Assembly: GCA_018242625.1 (NCBI GenBank)
Contig: JAFEBO010000008.1
Coordinates: forward strand, 124,001 to 188,000
Direction: 5' to 3'
Length of the DNA stretch: 64,000 bases
Source: Planctomycetota bacterium
GTDB lineage: Bacteria; Planctomycetota; Phycisphaerae; Phycisphaerales; UBA1924
Within the stretch, counting starts at the first letter, position 1. Each line of letters begins with the position of its first letter. Below are positions 53,904 through 64,000 of this stretch, in pieces. Position numbers and translations under genes: made by a program. The notes beneath the pieces were generated by a model, which saw nothing but the letters and a program-made list of their open reading frames with translations, made no database searches and had not been told where the DNA came from.

Positions 53904-55436
53904 ATGCTCGACCGCCTCACCGAATCCTTCTCCGGCCTCTTCCGAAAACTCAGCGGGAACGCCACGCTGACGGAAAAGAACGTCCGCGATGCGGTCGCCG
54001 AAGTGCGCACCAGCCTCCTCGATGCCGACGTTCACCTCGACGTCGTGAATTCGTTCACCGACGCCGTGCTTCAGGATGCGCTCGGTCGCGACGTCACCAA
54101 ATCGCTCAAGCCCGGCGAGGAGATGATCGGCATCGTGCACGCCCGCCTCGTGCAGTTCCTCGGAGGCACGCCCGAGCAGGCCGATCCCAGGGCGGCGCTC
54201 CAGTCCACCGCCGACCAGGCGATCATGAAGATCAGCCCCGGCCCGACGATCGTCATGATGTGCGGCCTGCAGGGCTCCGGAAAGACCACAACCTGCGGAA
54301 AGCTCGCCGCAGTTCTCAAGAAAAAAGGCCGCTCCGTCATGCTCGCCGCCGCCGATCTCCAGCGCCCGGCGGCAGTGGAACAGCTGCAGACCGTTGCCCA
54401 GCAGGTCGAGCGCGATTTCCCCGGCGGCGCCCAGGTCCACTTTTACTCCGAGCCCGACAAGATCGCTGAATACGGCAAGGCCGTCGGCGTTGCCGTCGGT
54501 GTCTGCCAGAGAGCACTCGCCGCGGCAAGGCAGAAAGGCGTCGACGTCCTGGTGCTCGACACCGCCGGCCGCCTCCATGTCAACGACGAACTGATGGGCG
54601 AGCTGTCGCAGGTCAAGCGGCTCCTGCAGCCACATCACATCTTCCTCGTTGTCGACGCCATGAGCGGCCAGGACGCTCTGCACTCGGCCCGCAGCTTCCA
54701 CGAAAAACTCGATATCGACGGCGTCATCCTCACCAAGTTCGATTCCGACACCAGGGGCGGCGCCGCGATGTCGGTCAAGCACGTCACCGGCGCTCCGATC
54801 AAGTTTGTGGGTGTGGGCGAGAAGCTCGACGCGCTGGAGGATTTCCACCCGACGCGGTTCGCGGGCCGCATTCTCGGCATGGGCGACGTGGTCGCCCTGG
54901 TCGAAAAAGCGCAGGAGCAGGTTAACGAAGAAGACGCAAAGAAGCTCGAAGAGAAGCTCGCCAAGGGCGAGCTGACCATGGACGATTTTCTCTCTCAGCT
55001 CAAGATGCTCCGGCGGATGGGGCCGCTCAAACAGCTCCTGGGCCTGCTCCCCGGCGTCGGCTCCATGCTCAAGGACGTTCACATCGAGGACAAGCAGCTC
55101 GACAAGGTCGAGGCGATGATCAGCTCAATGACGAAGGACGAGCGCAAACGCCCCAACCTCATCGACAACAGCCGCCGCCGGCGCATCGCGTCCGGATCGG
55201 GAGTCGAACAGAACGATGTCGGTCAGATGGTCAAGCAGTTCGACATGGTGAGCAAACTCAGCAAGGGAATGGCGGGCATGTCCGGAGCCCAGAAAGCCGC
55301 CGCCGTCAAGGAGATGGGCGGCGTCGGCGGGCTGGGAGGCATGATCCCCGGCATCAAGGGCCTGCCGGGAATGAGCGGGCGCGGCAGTTCTTTCACTGCA
55401 AGCCCCAAGGACCGTTTCAAGAAACGCCGCAAGTAG
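53904..55436 (+). CDS. ffh: Signal recognition particle protein Ffh
   Basis: Ffh binds 4.5S RNA and signal sequences. The 510-aa product has N (1-90), G and Met-rich M domains. G1 is G-L-Q-G-S-G-K-T-T, G3 is D-T-A-G-R, G4 is T-K-F-D. The M domain has L-I-D-N-S-R-R-R-R-I-A-S-G-S-G, the RNA-binding helix. It ends in a Gly/Met-rich region and a basic tail, slightly long. No 4.5S RNA gene was recognised nearby. Confidence 0.97.
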   Translation: MLDRLTESFSGLFRKLSGNATLTEKNVRDAVAEVRTSLLDADVHLDVVNSFTDAVLQDALGRDVTKSLKPGEEMIGIVHARLVQFLGGTPEQADPRAALQSTADQAIMKISPGPTIVMMCGLQGSGKTTTCGKLAAVLKKKGRSVMLAAADLQRPAAVEQLQTVAQQVERDFPGGAQVHFYSEPDKIAEYGKAVGVAVGVCQRALAAARQKGVDVLVLDTAGRLHVNDELMGELSQVKRLLQPHHIFLVVDAMSGQDALHSARSFHEKLDIDGVILTKFDSDTRGGAAMSVKHVTGAPIKFVGVGEKLDALEDFHPTRFAGRILGMGDVVALVEKAQEQVNEEDAKKLEEKLAKGELTMDDFLSQLKMLRRMGPLKQLLGLLPGVGSMLKDVHIEDKQLDKVEAMISSMTKDERKRPNLIDNSRRRRIASGSGVEQNDVGQMVKQFDMVSKLSKGMAGMSGAQKAAAVKEMGGVGGLGGMIPGIKGLPGMSGRGSSFTASPKDRFKKRRK

Positions 55437-55449
55437 CCGCTCCGCCCGC

Positions 55450-56004
55450 TCACTTCGGCCATAGAGCGCCGAAAACGGCCCCGGTGATCAGGCCCATCAC
55501 CACTCCGTCGATCAGCCCGCTGATCACCGCGCTGCGGTTGGCCTGGAACCAGATCGCGTTGGGAAGTGACGCCACCGAGTACGTCAGGACGCCGATCGTG
55601 CCGACGACCTGAAAAACCTTGGCGAACGGCTCGCCGTGCCCGAATCCCGCCGCGCAAACGACGTACGCGATCAGAAACGACGCGACGAGCTCGACAACAA
55701 ACGTGAGCAGCATGTTCTTTCCCATGCTGGTCTTCTTCCAGACCGAGAGCATCCCCATCGGTCCCGTTTCCCAGATCTGCTTCAGCTTCTCGCGATCTTC
55801 GCCCTCGCAGTGCATGTTCGGATAGCCGTAGACCCCCGGCGGTATGTTGAGGCTCCGCACAAAGTCCATCACCTTCGCGTCATCGGGTAGCTTTTTGAAG
55901 TCGTTGTGATGGTGGGGGAGCGCCATCCACGAAATAGCCCCGTAAGTCCACAACGCGACGGGCGTGGCAAGGATCGCGAGCCAGAGAGATGCCAAGAGTT
56001 CCAT
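55450..56004 (-). CDS. Multi-pass membrane protein of unknown function
   Basis: The 184-aa product has about four hydrophobic segments (about 4-26, 90-112, 120-140, 155-178). A soluble region between the first and second has M-H-C-E-G-E-D and Y-G-Y-P-N-M-H-C. I do not recognise the family. The ATG at 56004 has a GGAG site about 7 bases upstream; an ATG at 56016 is also possible. It converges with ffh. Confidence 0.6.
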   Translation of the reverse strand: MELLASLWLAILATPVALWTYGAISWMALPHHHNDFKKLPDDAKVMDFVRSLNIPPGVYGYPNMHCEGEDREKLKQIWETGPMGMLSVWKKTSMGKNMLLTFVVELVASFLIAYVVCAAGFGHGEPFAKVFQVVGTIGVLTYSVASLPNAIWFQANRSAVISGLIDGVVMGLITGAVFGALWPK

Positions 56005-56151
56005 GTCGTTCTCCATTTCCCGGTTGCCGGGGCGCGGAAAACGCACACGCGAAGCTCAAGATCGGCCGGGCAGCCTGCCCACCCCGAAAATCCGCCCCCG
56101 CCTGCTTCGCGAGGCGGCATCCAACTTCCGTTAGACTTCGCACGCTCCGCC

Positions 56152-56928
56152 ATGAACCACGGTCTACTTCTTAATCTCGGTTGCGGCGTGCGCGTTCATC
56201 CCGCATGGCGCAACTTCGATCTCATTCCCCAGCTGCCGGGCGTGATTCCGCTTGATATTCGTGCGCCACTCCCTTTTGCGAGCGGAAGCGCTGCGGCCGT
56301 GTATCACTCGCATGTTCTTGAGCATCTCGATCGGCCGGTCGCCGCGCGTTTCGTGGCCGAGTGCCGCCGTGTTCTTCAGCCGGGCGGAGTCCTCCGCATC
56401 GCGGTGCCCGACCTGGAGGGGATCTGCCGGTCGTATCTGGCCGCCATCGCCGCGGTCGATGAGGGCAGGCCCGGCGCGATCGACGAGCACGCCTGGGCGC
56501 AGATCGAACTGCTGGATCAGTGCGTCCGCACCGTGCCCGGCGGCGAGATGCTCACGTGGTGGGCCGCCGACAAGGTGCGGGCGGAGGCGCTGGTCGAAAG
56601 GCGGATGGGGCGGGAGTTCCGCGATTTTCGCGATGGCCTGGAGGCCCAGATCCGTGCCACCGGCAAAAGGCCCGCGTGGATCGACCAGCGTCCCACGGTC
56701 AACTCGCCCGAGGGCGAGACTCGGTTCCGCATGACCGGCGAGATCCACCGCTGGATGTACGACCGAATCTCGCTCGCAGAACTGTTGCGCCAGGCAGGAT
56801 TCGGTTCCTCGCGTGTCCGCGGGCCCCTTGAGTCGGCGATCCCCGGCTGGGCAGGCTACGAGCTCGACGCCGACGCCGGCGGCCGCCCGAGAAAGCCCGA
56901 TTCTTTGTATATCGAAGCCGCCGCCTGA
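56152..56928 (+). CDS. SAM-dependent class I methyltransferase
   Basis: The 258-aa product has the SAM-binding loop L-N-L-G-C-G (motif I, about 8-12), H-V-L-E-H-L-D and L-Q-P-G-G-V-L-R-I-A-V-P-D, as in methyltransferases of surface glycolipids and small molecules. The substrate is unknown. The ATG at 56152 starts directly at motif I. alaS begins about 107 bases downstream. Confidence 0.85.
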   Translation: MNHGLLLNLGCGVRVHPAWRNFDLIPQLPGVIPLDIRAPLPFASGSAAAVYHSHVLEHLDRPVAARFVAECRRVLQPGGVLRIAVPDLEGICRSYLAAIAAVDEGRPGAIDEHAWAQIELLDQCVRTVPGGEMLTWWAADKVRAEALVERRMGREFRDFRDGLEAQIRATGKRPAWIDQRPTVNSPEGETRFRMTGEIHRWMYDRISLAELLRQAGFGSSRVRGPLESAIPGWAGYELDADAGGRPRKPDSLYIEAAA

Positions 56929-57034
56929 TTGCCCGGGCGATGGGAGGCGCGCGAGCGGGGCGCGAAGGCGACGGGCCAAAACCTATGCTTCCGGCATCTC
57001 CCGGTACGAAGCGAGCACGATTGAGAATCAGCAC

Positions 57035-59941
57035 ATGACTTGGACGAGCAGGGCCATCCGATCAAAGTTCCTCGAGTTCTTTCAGGGAAAGGGCGCCGGG
57101 AACGGTGCGCCCGACGGTCACACGATCGTCCCCAGCTCCTCCGTTGTCCCCCTCGACGATCCCACGCTGCTCTTTACCAACGCGGGGATGAACCAGTTCA
57201 AGCCGATTTTCCTCGGGCAGGTGCCCCCCAGCAGCCCCCTCGCCCGGCTGCGTCGCGCCGCCGACACCCAAAAGTGCATCCGCGCCGGCGGGAAACACAA
57301 CGACCTCGAAGACGTCGGCAAAGACACCTACCACCACACGTTCTTCGAGATGCTGGGCAACTGGTCGTTCGGCGATTACTTCAAGAAGGAAGCAATCGCC
57401 TGGGCGTGGGAGCTGCTCACCAAGATTTACTGCATTCCTGAAGACCGCCTTTACGTGACGTACTTCGAGGGCGACGCCAAACTCGGGCTCGAACCCGATG
57501 AGGAGACCCGCCAGCTCTGGCTGCAGTACCTGCCTCCGAATCGCGTGCTCAAGGGGATTTTCAAGGACAACTTCTGGGAAATGGGGGAAACCGGCCCGTG
57601 CGGCCCCTGCACCGAAATCCACTTTGATCGGATCGGTGAACGGGATGCCGCTCACCTGGTGAACACGGGTGATCCGGATGTCCTTGAAATCTGGAACAAC
57701 GTATTCATTCAGTTTGAGAGGCTCGAGGGAGGGGGGCTGCGGCCGCTCCCGGCCAAGCACGTCGACACGGGCATGGGTCTTGAGCGGCTTGTGAGCGTCC
57801 TGCAGAACGTGCGGAGCAACTACGACACGGATCTGTTCGCGCCCATCTTCCTTGCGATCGAGCGTGCGACGGGGGCGCGTGAATATCAGGGCATGCTCGG
57901 GGCCAAGGACGTCGGCAACGTTGACACCGCCTATCGGGTGATCGCGGATCACATCCGCTGCCTGACGTTTGCGATTACGGACGGCGCGGTGCCCAGCAAC
58001 GTGGGGCGCGGCTACGTCCTGCGGCGCATTCTGCGGCGAGCCGTCCGGTACGGGCGGCAGATGCTGGGCGCCAAGTCCGGCTTCTTTGCCGGACTTGTCC
58101 CGGTGGTTGTGGAACACATGAGCGATGCGTTTCCCGAGCTGCGTCGTGACCCGGCCAGGGTCGAAGCGATCATCCGCGAGGAGGAAGAGAGCTTCGGGCG
58201 GACGCTCGATCGCGGGATCAAGCTCTTTGAATCGATGGCGACCTCGATCCCCCGTGGCGGCAAGATCTCGGGCGCCGACGCGTTCAAGCTCTACGACACG
58301 TACGGCTTCCCGATCGACCTGACGGAGCTGATGGCGCAGGAGCGCGGCATCTCGGTCGATATGGCCGGTTACGAGGCCGAAAAAAAGAAGGCCGAGGATC
58401 TCTCCCGCGCGGGCGAAAAGAAAGAAGGCGAAAAGACCATCACGCTCGACGGCGATGCGGTTGCGCGCCTCATGCGCCTGGGCGTCGAGACCACCGACGA
58501 TCATTGCAAGTTCGATCTCAAGCAGCAGAAGGCGCACGTCCGTGCGATCTGGAACGGGACCAATCTCGACGAGGCCGCCAAGCCGGTCTTCAACCATCGC
58601 ACGCAGGTCGGAATTGTTCTGGACAAGACCTGCTTCTACGCCGCCATGGGCGGGCAGGAGTGCGACACGGGCGAGATCGAAGTGATCGGGGAAACCCGAT
58701 CGAGCGTGCGCGACGAGCATGCCGGCGGGCGGTTCAAGGTTGAGTCGGTCGCCAGCTTTGGCGGATACGTGCTTCACATCGGCACGGTGACGCACGGGGA
58801 AATTCGCGTGGGCGATACCGTGGCGCTGCACGTGGACAAGAACCGGCGCAGCGCCACCGCCGCCAATCACACCGCCACGCACCTTGCCAACTTCGCGCTC
58901 CGCGATGTGCTGGGAGCCGGGGTTGACCAGAAGGGCTCGCTGGTCGCGGCGGACCGCATGCGCTTCGATTTCTCGCATCCCCAGCCGGTCACTCCCGAAG
59001 AGCTCGGGAAGGTCGAGTCGATCGTGCGCGACCGGATCCGCAAGGACCTCACGGTCTACGCCCAGCCCGCGCCGCTCGCCTCCGCCCGCGGCATCAACGG
59101 ACTTCGAGCGGTTTTCGGGGAGGCCTATCCGGATCCGGTCCGGGTCGTGTCGATCGGTCAGCCTGTCGCGGATCTCATGGAATCCGCGGCCAATCCCGCG
59201 TGGCGCGAGCTCTCGATCGAGTTCTGCGGCGGCACGCACGTGCAGACGACTTCGCAGATCGGCCCGTTCGCGCTTGTGAGCGAGGAAGCGGTTGCAAAGG
59301 GCATCCGGCGCATCGTCGCCCTCACCGGCAAGCCGGCGGAACAGGCGATCCACGCCGCGGACACGGCGGAGGCCCGAATCAAGAGCGTTTCGCTGCTGAG
59401 CGACAGCCTGCTCGCCACGGAGATTCCCGGCCTGCTCAAGCTGCTGGATGAGTCCGTCATGCCCACCGCGCGCAAGACCGCGATGCGGGGCATGATCGCC
59501 GCGCTGCAGGAGCGCGCCAAATCCGCGGCCAAGGCCGCCAGCGCCGGGCGCCAGACCGAGGCGGTCCGCGAGGCCAAGGTGCTCGCCGAGTCGGCGCAGC
59601 TCGCGAATCAGGCCGTGATTGTCGGCTCGATCGAGGCGGGGGACGACCGCAACGCGTTGAGCGCGGCGGTCGCCGTCGTTCGCGAGGCGAACCCGCGCTC
59701 CGCCGTGATGCTCTTCAGCGTGGACCATCCCACCGCGCGGGTTTCCATCCATGCCGCCGTGCCTGACGCCCTGATTCAGAAGGGGCTGAAAGCCGGCGAC
59801 TGGCTCCGCGAGGCGGCGGCGGTCGTGGGCGGCAAGGGCGGCGGGAAGCCCGACAGCGCCCAGGGTGGCGGTACCGATGGAGGCAAGATCAAGGAAGCGA
59901 TACTCGCCGCCCGCGCCGCGGCACACCGCGTTGTGCATTGA
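57035..59941 (+). CDS. alaS: Alanine-tRNA ligase
   Basis: AlaRS charges tRNA-Ala and edits mischarged Ser/Gly. The 968-aa product has the aminoacylation domain (class II motif 1-3 within 1-460), the editing site H-T-A-T-H (about 612-616) with C-G-G-T-H (Cys731, His735), and a C-terminal coiled coil. A Gly-rich C-Ala domain follows. The length is slightly longer than E. coli (876 aa), with insertions near residues 470-550. The ATG at 57035 was chosen because homology begins there. Confidence 0.97.
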   Translation: MTWTSRAIRSKFLEFFQGKGAGNGAPDGHTIVPSSSVVPLDDPTLLFTNAGMNQFKPIFLGQVPPSSPLARLRRAADTQKCIRAGGKHNDLEDVGKDTYHHTFFEMLGNWSFGDYFKKEAIAWAWELLTKIYCIPEDRLYVTYFEGDAKLGLEPDEETRQLWLQYLPPNRVLKGIFKDNFWEMGETGPCGPCTEIHFDRIGERDAAHLVNTGDPDVLEIWNNVFIQFERLEGGGLRPLPAKHVDTGMGLERLVSVLQNVRSNYDTDLFAPIFLAIERATGAREYQGMLGAKDVGNVDTAYRVIADHIRCLTFAITDGAVPSNVGRGYVLRRILRRAVRYGRQMLGAKSGFFAGLVPVVVEHMSDAFPELRRDPARVEAIIREEEESFGRTLDRGIKLFESMATSIPRGGKISGADAFKLYDTYGFPIDLTELMAQERGISVDMAGYEAEKKKAEDLSRAGEKKEGEKTITLDGDAVARLMRLGVETTDDHCKFDLKQQKAHVRAIWNGTNLDEAAKPVFNHRTQVGIVLDKTCFYAAMGGQECDTGEIEVIGETRSSVRDEHAGGRFKVESVASFGGYVLHIGTVTHGEIRVGDTVALHVDKNRRSATAANHTATHLANFALRDVLGAGVDQKGSLVAADRMRFDFSHPQPVTPEELGKVESIVRDRIRKDLTVYAQPAPLASARGINGLRAVFGEAYPDPVRVVSIGQPVADLMESAANPAWRELSIEFCGGTHVQTTSQIGPFALVSEEAVAKGIRRIVALTGKPAEQAIHAADTAEARIKSVSLLSDSLLATEIPGLLKLLDESVMPTARKTAMRGMIAALQERAKSAAKAASAGRQTEAVREAKVLAESAQLANQAVIVGSIEAGDDRNALSAAVAVVREANPRSAVMLFSVDHPTARVSIHAAVPDALIQKGLKAGDWLREAAAVVGGKGGGKPDSAQGGGTDGGKIKEAILAARAAAHRVVH

Positions 59942-59957
59942 CCGGAGGCCCCGCCTC

Positions 59958-60362
59958 ATGACTCATCACAAGCCCGACGGTTCCCACGAGCACGCGAAGC
60001 CCGAGGTCCCCGCCGACCCCTACCAGGCGCTCATGGACGCGGCGCCGAAGATTCCCAAGCTGCTGCAGGAGCCGGTGTCGATCCCCGGAGAGTCCCCAAA
60101 GGCGGACAAGCCGTCGGGCACAGGATCGCTGATGGAGGCCGGCAAGGCGTGGGGTGTGGCCCTGGACTTTGTTTTCACTGTCCTCGCCGGTCTGATCATC
60201 GGCTGGTTCATCGATCGGTATCTCGGCGCCAAGCCCTGGGGTGTCCTGGGCGGCCTCGCGGGCGGATTCATCCTGGCCTTCGTGCGGATTGTCCGCAATA
60301 CCCAGCGTGCCGAAGCTCGCGAAAAGGCTGCCCGTCAGGCAGGGCGCGACCCGCTGAAGTAG
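59958..60362 (+). CDS. AtpZ/AtpI-like small membrane protein of the ATP synthase cluster
   Basis: The 134-aa product has an N-terminal disordered region and two transmembrane helices with F-V-F-T-V-L-A-G-L-I-I-G-W-F-I-D and L-A-G-G-F-I-L-A-F-V-R-I-V-R-N, the AtpZ/AtpI pattern. These proteins may help assemble the c-ring or transport Mg/Ca. A second AtpI-like gene follows, then atpB. It starts 16 bases after alaS. Confidence 0.85.
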   Translation: MTHHKPDGSHEHAKPEVPADPYQALMDAAPKIPKLLQEPVSIPGESPKADKPSGTGSLMEAGKAWGVALDFVFTVLAGLIIGWFIDRYLGAKPWGVLGGLAGGFILAFVRIVRNTQRAEAREKAARQAGRDPLK

Positions 60363-60538
60363 TCCCCAAGGCCCGGTTTGGGACGCCCCAAAACACTCGC
60401 CAAAAGCGGAACCCTCGCCTATCCTTTCTCCCTTTCCGTCGGGCTTTCCGTCGGGTCCGTTCAGATACCGAAATCGCAGGAATCGGGCGCCCCGGGCGGA
60501 TCGCCGGAAAGAACTTCGGACCGCGTTCCAAGGCCGCA

Positions 60539-61011
60539 ATGAACTCTCAGTCTTCCGAGACATCCCCTCAGCTTGCCCAAGTGCCCCCCAGGGGCATGTA
60601 CGCCGCGCTGATGGCGGGCTTTGTGTTTGCGGGGGCCTTGGTGGCGTACGGGATCGGTGTGAGGGGATCATCGCAGACCGCGAATCTGTCGGCGCTGGCG
60701 ATCGTGATCGCGGGCGTCCTGGGCTTTGCTCCCTCGCTGGTTCGGTTGAGCGGGGGCATGCAGACTTGGGGGCTGCTGATCTTCGGCGCCTCGATGGCGC
60801 GGCTGCTGGCGCTTCTTGCGGTTGCGTTCTTCTTCTCCCAGGCTGGGGGAATCGTGCGTCAGCCTTTCTGGATCGGGATCGTTGCGGGTGGTGTTGTGGT
60901 GCTGCTGCTTGAAACTGCGGCGGCGTTTGTCATTCTGAATCGATTCGATGCCGTTCATGGCGCGCGCCCGCGTGCGATGTCGGGGAGCGTTCAAGGGAGT
61001 TTGACCGAGTC

Positions 61012-61015
<4 letters not shown>
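60539..61015 (+). CDS. ATP synthase protein I-like membrane protein
   Basis: The 158-aa product has four hydrophobic segments in the arrangement of AtpI (ATP_synt_I): hydrophobic helices at about 30-52, 55-75, 80-102 and 110-135. Family-specific residues are hard to see, so the assignment depends on the position before atpB and the helix pattern. The stop overlaps the atpB start in ATGA. Confidence 0.7.
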
Positions 61016-62336
<1,321 letters not shown>

Positions 62337-62342
62337 TTTTCA

Positions 62343-62377
62343 CCGGCGGCCGGCCGGAAGGCAGGCCACCGGCTTTT
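62343..62377 (+). terminator. Hairpin with short T run between atpE and atpF, possible attenuator
   Basis: CCGGCGGCC (62343-62351) pairs with GGCCACCGG (62364-62372) with one mismatch, followed by CTTTT. It could partly stop transcription or protect the mRNA 3' of atpE, whose product is needed in many copies. Confidence 0.4.
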
Positions 62378-62418
62378 GTCGTCTGGTCCGGGGCACTATC
62401 GCCCGCTGGAGGTTATCG

Positions 62419-63003
62419 ATGAAGCGTTCTTCGCTCGTGCTCACATCCGCGTTCCTTTTCGTGCCCGCGACGCTCGCGTTCGCGAACGATGAAGCCGTGG
62501 GTGCGCTGCCCACCGTCAAGCAAGGCTTTGTGACCGGGATCACCGCTCTGGTGGTTTTCCTCTTTGTGCTGGCGCTGCTGGCGACCAAGGTGTGGCCGGC
62601 CATCAGCCGCGGCCTGGACGACCGGGCGAACAAGATCCGCTCGGAGATCGAAGCCGCGGAGAACGCTCGCAAGCAGGCCGCCGACGCCCTCGCCCAGTAC
62701 GAGGCGAGCTTGGCCCAGGCCCGCGCGGAAGCGGCGAAGATGATCGAGTCGACCAAGGCGCAGCAGACGCAGCTGGCCGCCGAACTCAAGGCCAAGGCCG
62801 AGATCGAGCTCAACGCGATGCGCGAGCGTGCGGTGAAGGAGATCCAGCAGGCCAAGCAGTCGGCGGCGGCGGAGCTTTACTCCGAGGCCACCAACCTGGC
62901 CACGATGGTCGCGGGCAAGATTCTCAAGCGGGAGATCAATCCGCAGGATCAGCAGCGGCTTGTTGAAGAGTCGCTCGGTCAGCTCCAGAGCATGCGCAAC
63001 TGA
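62419..63003 (+). CDS. atpF: ATP synthase F0 subunit b
   Basis: Subunit b is the peripheral stalk. The 194-aa product has a hydrophobic N-terminus (signal-like, about 1-22), a membrane helix (about 35-57), a long Ala/Glu/Lys coiled coil and a C-terminal region that contacts subunit delta. A GGAGG site precedes ATG 62419. Only one b-type gene is visible, so the stalk is probably a homodimer. Confidence 0.93.
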   Translation: MKRSSLVLTSAFLFVPATLAFANDEAVGALPTVKQGFVTGITALVVFLFVLALLATKVWPAISRGLDDRANKIRSEIEAAENARKQAADALAQYEASLAQARAEAAKMIESTKAQQTQLAAELKAKAEIELNAMRERAVKEIQQAKQSAAAELYSEATNLATMVAGKILKREINPQDQQRLVEESLGQLQSMRN

Positions 63004-63035
63004 ACAGGCGAGCGTCACTACACGGAGATTCCAGC

Positions 63036-63644
63036 GTGCCCCTGACCCAATCCAAGCCCGACGCCCTTGCCAAGATCTACGCCAAGAGCCTGTACGCCGA
63101 GGCGTTCGCGTCCGGCGGCCGCGAACGCGTGGAGGCCCTCGAGGGCCAGCTCGAGGATCTGCTCGAGCTCACGCGCTCGGACAAGACGTTTAACGAGTTC
63201 CTGGCCTCGCGGGTCATCGGCGCCGCCGAGCGCGAAGAGGCGCTCAAGAAGATCCTGGGCAACCGCATCGACGAGCTTCTCCTCCGGTTCGTCCTGGTTC
63301 TCAACCGCAAGGATCGCCTCGGACACATCGTCGCGATCGCGGCGGCCTACGACCAGGTTGTGCAGCAGCAGTTCGGACGCGTGGAGGTTGATGTCATCTC
63401 CGCGAGCCCGCTCGACTCGGGTCAGCTCGCCGGTGTGCGCGACCGGCTGGGCAAGGCGCTGGCCAAGGAAGTGGTGGTCCACGCCTACACCGAGCCGGCG
63501 ATGATCGGGGGCGTGAAGTTCCGGATCGGAGATCAGCTCATCGACGCGAGCGTGCAGACGAGCCTGCGGAAGATCAAGGATCAGCTGGGGACGCAGGGCG
63601 ACGCCGCGGTGCGCGGGAAGATCGATCGCATTGTTGAGGGGTGA
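63036..63644 (+). CDS. atpH: ATP synthase F1 subunit delta
   Basis: Subunit delta joins F1 to the stalk. The 202-aa product has the OSCP/delta pattern Y-A-K-S-L-Y-A-E-A near the start and I-G-G-V-K-F-R-I-G-D-Q-L-I-D near the end. The GTG at 63036 has a GGAG site 10 bases upstream. Normally atpA follows; here the next gene is on the opposite strand. Confidence 0.93.
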   Translation: MPLTQSKPDALAKIYAKSLYAEAFASGGRERVEALEGQLEDLLELTRSDKTFNEFLASRVIGAAEREEALKKILGNRIDELLLRFVLVLNRKDRLGHIVAIAAAYDQVVQQQFGRVEVDVISASPLDSGQLAGVRDRLGKALAKEVVVHAYTEPAMIGGVKFRIGDQLIDASVQTSLRKIKDQLGTQGDAAVRGKIDRIVEG

Positions 63645-63670
63645 TCGCGCGATTGGGGTCCTGGGTGTTT

Positions 63671-63699
63671 CACCACAAAGGACACAGAGGGCACAGAGG
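63671..63699. repeat. ACAGAGG-type repeated sequence beside the GxxExxY gene
   Basis: The segment CACCACAAAGG, then GACACAGAGG and GCACAGAGG, contains imperfect tandem copies of ACAGAGG. I have seen such motifs near GxxExxY genes in planctomycete-like genomes, but this is from memory. Confidence 0.45.
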
Positions 63700-63723
63700 A
63701 AGACGAGAAAGTGTAAAGAAGAG

Positions 63724-64000
63724 TCAAAGGACTCTTCGGGTGATGCCGTCCTTCAGCAGGTTGGTGTTGAAGTTGATGAGGAGGCCCATGGGGATTTCGG
63801 CGAGCCTCATGTAGGTCAGAAGCTGAGATTCGTGAACCGGCAGCACCCTTTTGACCGACTTCAGTTCGACGATGATCTTGCCTGCAACGAGCAGATCGAG
63901 GCGCAGGCCGGTGTCAAGGATCGCGTTGCGGTAGGAAATGGGAATGAGCACTTCGGATTCGAAAGTAATGCCGCGGGCCTGGAGTTCGAGCATCATGCAC
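63724..64000 (-). CDS. GxxExxY-family protein, partial (runs off window edge)
   Basis: The visible C-terminal part (about 92 aa) has L-D-T-G-L-R-L-D-L-L-V, I-I-V-E-L-K-S-V and P-V-H-E-S-Q-L-L-T-Y-M-R-L, then G-L-L-I-N-F-N and the ending K-D-G-I-T-R-R-V. These match the GxxExxY family, a PD-(D/E)xK-like nuclease fold of unknown function (ExK within the V-E-L-K). The reading frame is open through the last base, so the N-terminus with the G-x-x-E-x-x-Y motif lies outside. It is antisense to the ATP synthase genes. Confidence 0.9.
   Translation of the reverse strand, partial: CMMLELQARGITFESEVLIPISYRNAILDTGLRLDLLVAGKIIVELKSVKRVLPVHESQLLTYMRLAEIPMGLLINFNTNLLKDGITRRVL

Noticed and set aside
57062..59959. 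Very long open frame (965 codons) opposite alaS
   Set aside because: High GC makes antisense frames stay open. alaS motifs on the plus strand explain the region, and the antisense translation is Arg/His/Gly-rich with no domain.

Overview
This 64 kb window looks like chromosomal DNA from a high-GC planctomycete, most likely class Phycisphaerae. That placement is inference. It rests on two exported paralogs with a PEP-CTERM-like tail (V-P-x-P, a Gly/Leu/Ala helix, then R-R-R-R-A), DUF1573, GH3-type and GxxExxY proteins, an lpxB gene (lipid A, hence an outer membrane), Tat-type and lipoprotein signals, and many weak Shine-Dalgarno sites. No rRNA, CRISPR array, IS element or prophage was seen. 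One tRNA is present (Cys, GCA).

Layout. 1-9.5 kb: glycine decarboxylase gcvP on the minus strand, divergent from an exported M28/PDZ aminopeptidase; a minus-strand DinB-like/nadB/lipoprotein unit; a plus-strand thioesterase, STAS protein, purN and zinc-protease/PDZ unit. 11-14.6 kb: a PadR regulator with a palindromic operator, a membrane protein, and thyX. 14.8-18.4 kb: two paralogous PEP-CTERM-like exported proteins flank a lower-GC island. The island holds an unknown 204-aa protein and a Tat-targeted, divergent Fe/Mn superoxide dismutase homolog. 18.4-24.7 kb: RluA-type pseudouridine synthase, a TolB-like beta-propeller protein, a conserved unknown protein next to fumarylacetoacetase, an SMR pump and an MFS transporter. 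24.7-38.6 kb is almost entirely minus strand: FUSC-like protein, fRMsr-like GAF protein, rpsR, a DUF1573/rhodanese/MauE-like trio, a tRNA-dihydrouridine synthase, an orphan nuoH, GH3 and alpha/beta hydrolase, a LolCDE-like ABC pair, a pteridine-reductase-like SDR, and two unknown proteins.

38.7-64 kb: tRNA-Cys, mscL, an EmrAB-like efflux pair, an NDH-2 dehydrogenase, an FkbM methyltransferase, and prfB (release factor 2). prfB is split by a +1 frameshift at the classical position, but its in-frame stop is UAA. Then come a secretin-domain-like exported protein with an ECF sigma factor and a putative anti-sigma membrane protein, lpxB, an ABC-F ATPase, ffh, a methyltransferase and alaS. The F-type ATP synthase cluster follows (atpZ-like, atpI-like, atpB, atpE, atpF, atpH). 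It does not run directly into atpA: a GxxExxY gene in the opposite orientation comes next and runs off the window edge.

Most of the window is housekeeping metabolism and translation. The best places to look for new biology are the 15.6-17.4 kb island with its modified superoxide dismutase, the RF2 frameshift site, the long-variable-arm tRNA-Cys, and the thiol-rich small proteins and operons (DinB-like CCGG protein, DUF1573/rhodanese/MauE).
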